A DNA stretch of 7,651 nucleotides from an uncultured Eubacteriales bacterium (GTDB lineage Bacteria; Bacillota; Clostridia; Oscillospirales; Oscillospiraceae): NCBI GenBank assembly GCA_900550165.1, contig URQY01000053.1:1-7651 (forward strand), read 5' to 3'. Below, piece after piece: positions 6,059 through 7,651 of this stretch. The first letter of the stretch is position 1. Each line of letters starts with the position of its first letter. The position numbers and the translations under genes are program-made. Below the pieces are notes generated by a model. The model saw nothing but the letters and a program-made list of their open reading frames with translations. It ran no database searches and was not told where the DNA came from.

Positions 6059-6965
6059 GGTGGGCACCTCCTATGATATCGTTCAAATCGTTGATGTTGT
6101 ATTTCTGCATGACGCGGGGCAGGTCCTCGACGATGCGGCGGCAGGCGAAGGGATCGACAAGGTTGGCAGCGCCGACCTCGACCGCCGTTGCGCCCGCGAG
6201 CATCAGCTCGATGACGTCCTCGGCGCTCATCACGCCGCCGAGACCAACGACGGGGATGCGCACCGCTTCGTAAACCTGCCAGACCATGCGCACGGCGAGC
6301 GGGAAGATCGCGGGACCGGACATTCCGCCCGTGCCGTTGGCAAGCAGCGGGCGCTTCGTTCTGGGGTCGATGCGCATACCCATGACGGTATTGATGAGGC
6401 TGATACCGTCCGCGCCTGCGTCCTCACAGGCGCGCGCAATGTCCGCAATGCTCGTGACGTTGGGGGAGAGCTTGACGATGACGGGCTTTTTGACCGCGTC
6501 TTTCACCGCGCGCGTGACCGACGCGGCGGCCTTGGGGTCGGTGCCGAAGCTCATGCCGCCGTGGACGTTGGGGCAGGAAATGTTCACCTCAAGCCAGCCG
6601 ACCTGCGGGCAGGCGTCGAGCTTCCGGCAGACCTCGACATATTCATCGAGCGAAAAGCCGCTGATATTTGCCATGACAGGCTTGTGGAAAACGCGCGCGA
6701 GCTTGGGAAGCTCCTCGGCGATGACCGCGTCCACGCCGGGGTTCTGAAGGCCCACGGCGTTGAGCACACCGCTTTGCATCTCGGCGATGCGCGGTTGGGG
6801 ATTGCCGAGGCGCGGCTCCCCGGTCGTTCCCTTGAAGGAGAACGTGCCGAGGCAGTTGATATCGTACAGCTCCGCGAACTCATAGCCGTAACCAAATGTG
6901 CCGCTGGCGGGGATGACGGGATTGTCGAGGGGAAGACCGCAGAGCGTGATATTCGTCGTTACCAT
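6051..6965 (-). CDS. pyrD: Dihydroorotate dehydrogenase B, catalytic FMN subunit
   Basis: This is the catalytic subunit of class 1B dihydroorotate dehydrogenase (PyrDB), 304 aa, typical length. It oxidises dihydroorotate to orotate on FMN and passes electrons to PyrK and on to NAD+. Start of the barrel: NPVIPASGTFGYG (15-27). K45 lies in the SFKGTT segment near FMN, and NAVGLQNPG is at 69-77. The active-site base is C131 in NISCPN, the cysteine expected of class 1 enzymes. K165 is in VKLSPN, and the phosphate-binding end has GLGGV and VGAAN, where many relatives have GTAN. The start is the ATG at 6965 with GGGAGG 7 nt upstream; a longer open frame to 7049 only adds out-of-frame pyrK sequence. 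It overlaps pyrK by 7 nt and pyrF by 8 nt. The adjacent pyrK confirms subclass 1B over 1A. Sometimes named pyrDB. Confidence 0.97.
   Translation of the reverse strand: MVTTNITLCGLPLDNPVIPASGTFGYGYEFAELYDINCLGTFSFKGTTGEPRLGNPQPRIAEMQSGVLNAVGLQNPGVDAVIAEELPKLARVFHKPVMANISGFSLDEYVEVCRKLDACPQVGWLEVNISCPNVHGGMSFGTDPKAAASVTRAVKDAVKKPVIVKLSPNVTSIADIARACEDAGADGISLINTVMGMRIDPRTKRPLLANGTGGMSGPAIFPLAVRMVWQVYEAVRIPVVGLGGVMSAEDVIELMLAGATAVEVGAANLVDPFACRRIVEDLPRVMQKYNINDLNDIIGGAHHG
6067..6072 (-). promoter_or_regulatory. Ribosome binding site for pyrF inside pyrD
   Basis: A perfect AGGAGG on the minus strand lies within the last codons of pyrD (encoding Ile-Gly-Gly), 8 nt before the pyrF ATG at 6058. It decides the start against the overlapping GTG at 6067. 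Confidence 0.85.
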
Positions 6966-7651
6966 TTGAGTTCCTCCCTTCGGAATACAGGACCCTCGCG
7001 GCAGACGCGCTTGGGGCCGTTTACCGTGTCGATCGTGCAGCCCATGCACGCGCCGAAGCCGCAGCCCATGCGCGCTTCCAGACTGATCTGGCCGGGCTTG
7101 TCCGTCTTTGCGCAGAGCGCCTTGAGCATCGGCATCGGACCGCAGGCGCAGACGGTGTCGAACCGCTCGGGCAGCGCGTCGGTCACAAAGCCGCGCGTGC
7201 CATAGCTGCCGTCCGCTGTTACGATGACGGTTTTGATGCCGAGAGATCGGAATTCCTGCTCATAAAAAACGTCGGCTGATGTGTTGAAGCCCAGCAGCGC
7301 GACGGATGTCGTGCCCGCGTCGAGAAGCCGCTTGGCAAGGCCGTAAAGCGGCGCTGCGCCGATGCCGCCGCCCGCAAGGAGCGTTGTTTCGCCGCAGGCG
7401 GCAACGTCGAAGCCGTTGCCGAGACCCGAGAGCGCATCGAGCGCCTGTCCCGGCGTGCAGCGGGAGAGCCAGTCCGTTCCGCCGCCGACTACTTTATATA
7501 GGAGCGTGACGCTCTTTTCGTCCCAATCGCAGATGGAGATGGGCCTGCGCAGGAAAAAGCCCGGCAGCTTCAGCTCAAGAAATTGCCCCGGCGCGGTGAT
7601 GGCCGAGGTGTCACCCGTCAGGCGCAGGCGGAAAACGCCCGATGCAATGGG
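6959..7651 (-). CDS. pyrK: Dihydroorotate dehydrogenase B, electron-transfer subunit (5' end off window)
   Basis: PyrK carries electrons from the FMN of PyrD through a [2Fe-2S] cluster and FAD to NAD+. The reading frame is open from the window edge to the stop at 6961-6959, giving 230 visible residues; relatives have about 250-260, so roughly the first 25 are missing. Counting from the window edge, the ferredoxin-reductase-like FAD domain has FLRRPISI at 33-40 and KVVGGGT at 53-59. The NAD-binding domain has AGGGIGAAPL at 93-102 and CACGPMPM near 168-175. The cluster cysteines follow C-X4-C-X2-C-X11-C (C197, C202, C205, C217), coded at 7063-7001. The protein ends in EELKW and its stop overlaps the pyrD ATG by 7 nt, so the two partners are likely translated together. 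No start codon or promoter is visible, and upstream pyr genes may lie beyond the window. Confidence 0.95.
   Translation of the reverse strand, partial: PIASGVFRLRLTGDTSAITAPGQFLELKLPGFFLRRPISICDWDEKSVTLLYKVVGGGTDWLSRCTPGQALDALSGLGNGFDVAACGETTLLAGGGIGAAPLYGLAKRLLDAGTTSVALLGFNTSADVFYEQEFRSLGIKTVIVTADGSYGTRGFVTDALPERFDTVCACGPMPMLKALCAKTDKPGQISLEARMGCGFGACMGCTIDTVNGPKRVCREGPVFRREELKW
6971..6980 (-). promoter_or_regulatory. Ribosome binding site for pyrD inside pyrK
   Basis: The minus strand reads AAGGGAGGAA in the last codons of pyrK; its GGGAGG core ends 7 nt before the pyrD ATG at 6965. It decides the pyrD start against the upstream extension to 7049. Confidence 0.85.

Noticed and set aside
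6966..7049. N-terminal extension of pyrD giving 332 residues
   Set aside because: The extra 28 residues are pyrK read in another frame, and the ATG at 6965 has a proper ribosome site and the family's normal N-terminus.
5955..7205. Plus-strand open frame of 416 codons opposite pyrF, pyrD and pyrK
   Set aside because: It crosses three real genes with clear catalytic motifs on the other strand and has no recognisable protein features.

Overview
This 7.65 kb window is GC-rich, densely packed bacterial DNA with two ordinary housekeeping gene clusters pointing toward each other. The strong AGGAGG-type ribosome sites, the bacterial V/A-type ATPase, the electron-transferring dihydroorotate dehydrogenase (PyrK/PyrDB) and the protein sequences suggest a Firmicute (Bacillota) of class Clostridia. 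A GC-rich Oscillospiraceae-like gut lineage is my guess, made from sequence style only and not from a search.

Plus strand, about 1-3961: the 3' end of a V/A-type ATPase operon. atpA (catalytic A subunit, TTG start), atpB (non-catalytic B subunit, overlapping atpA by 4 nt) and atpD (central-stalk D subunit, GTG start) are all complete. Together they make most of the soluble V1 head and its rotor shaft. The membrane and peripheral-stalk subunits (I, K, E, C, F) usually lie upstream, and the window may begin at the last codon and stop of one of them. The operon ends at a near-ideal 18-bp hairpin (3976-4015) that works as a terminator in both directions.

Minus strand, 7651 down to 4028: part of a de novo pyrimidine operon in the order pyrK (5' end off the window) - pyrD - pyrF - HAD phosphatase - pyrE. 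PyrK and PyrD form the NAD-linked dihydroorotate dehydrogenase that makes orotate. PyrE adds the ribose phosphate to give OMP and PyrF decarboxylates it to UMP. The HAD hydrolase sits between pyrF and pyrE and its substrate cannot be read from sequence. The genes overlap or nearly touch, so they look co-transcribed and partly translationally coupled.

I found no mobile element, CRISPR array, RNA gene or new system. The most notable signal is an abrupt change of synonymous codon style inside atpB near 2215-2350. Upstream (all of atpA and the first ~115 codons of atpB) Leu is nearly all CTG and Thr mostly ACC. Downstream, CTC, ACG and GCG become prominent and this style continues through atpD and, judging by eye, the pyr genes. 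This fits either homologous recombination with a relative inside a conserved gene or a chimeric assembly joined at that gene. Both protein halves remain in frame and look functional.
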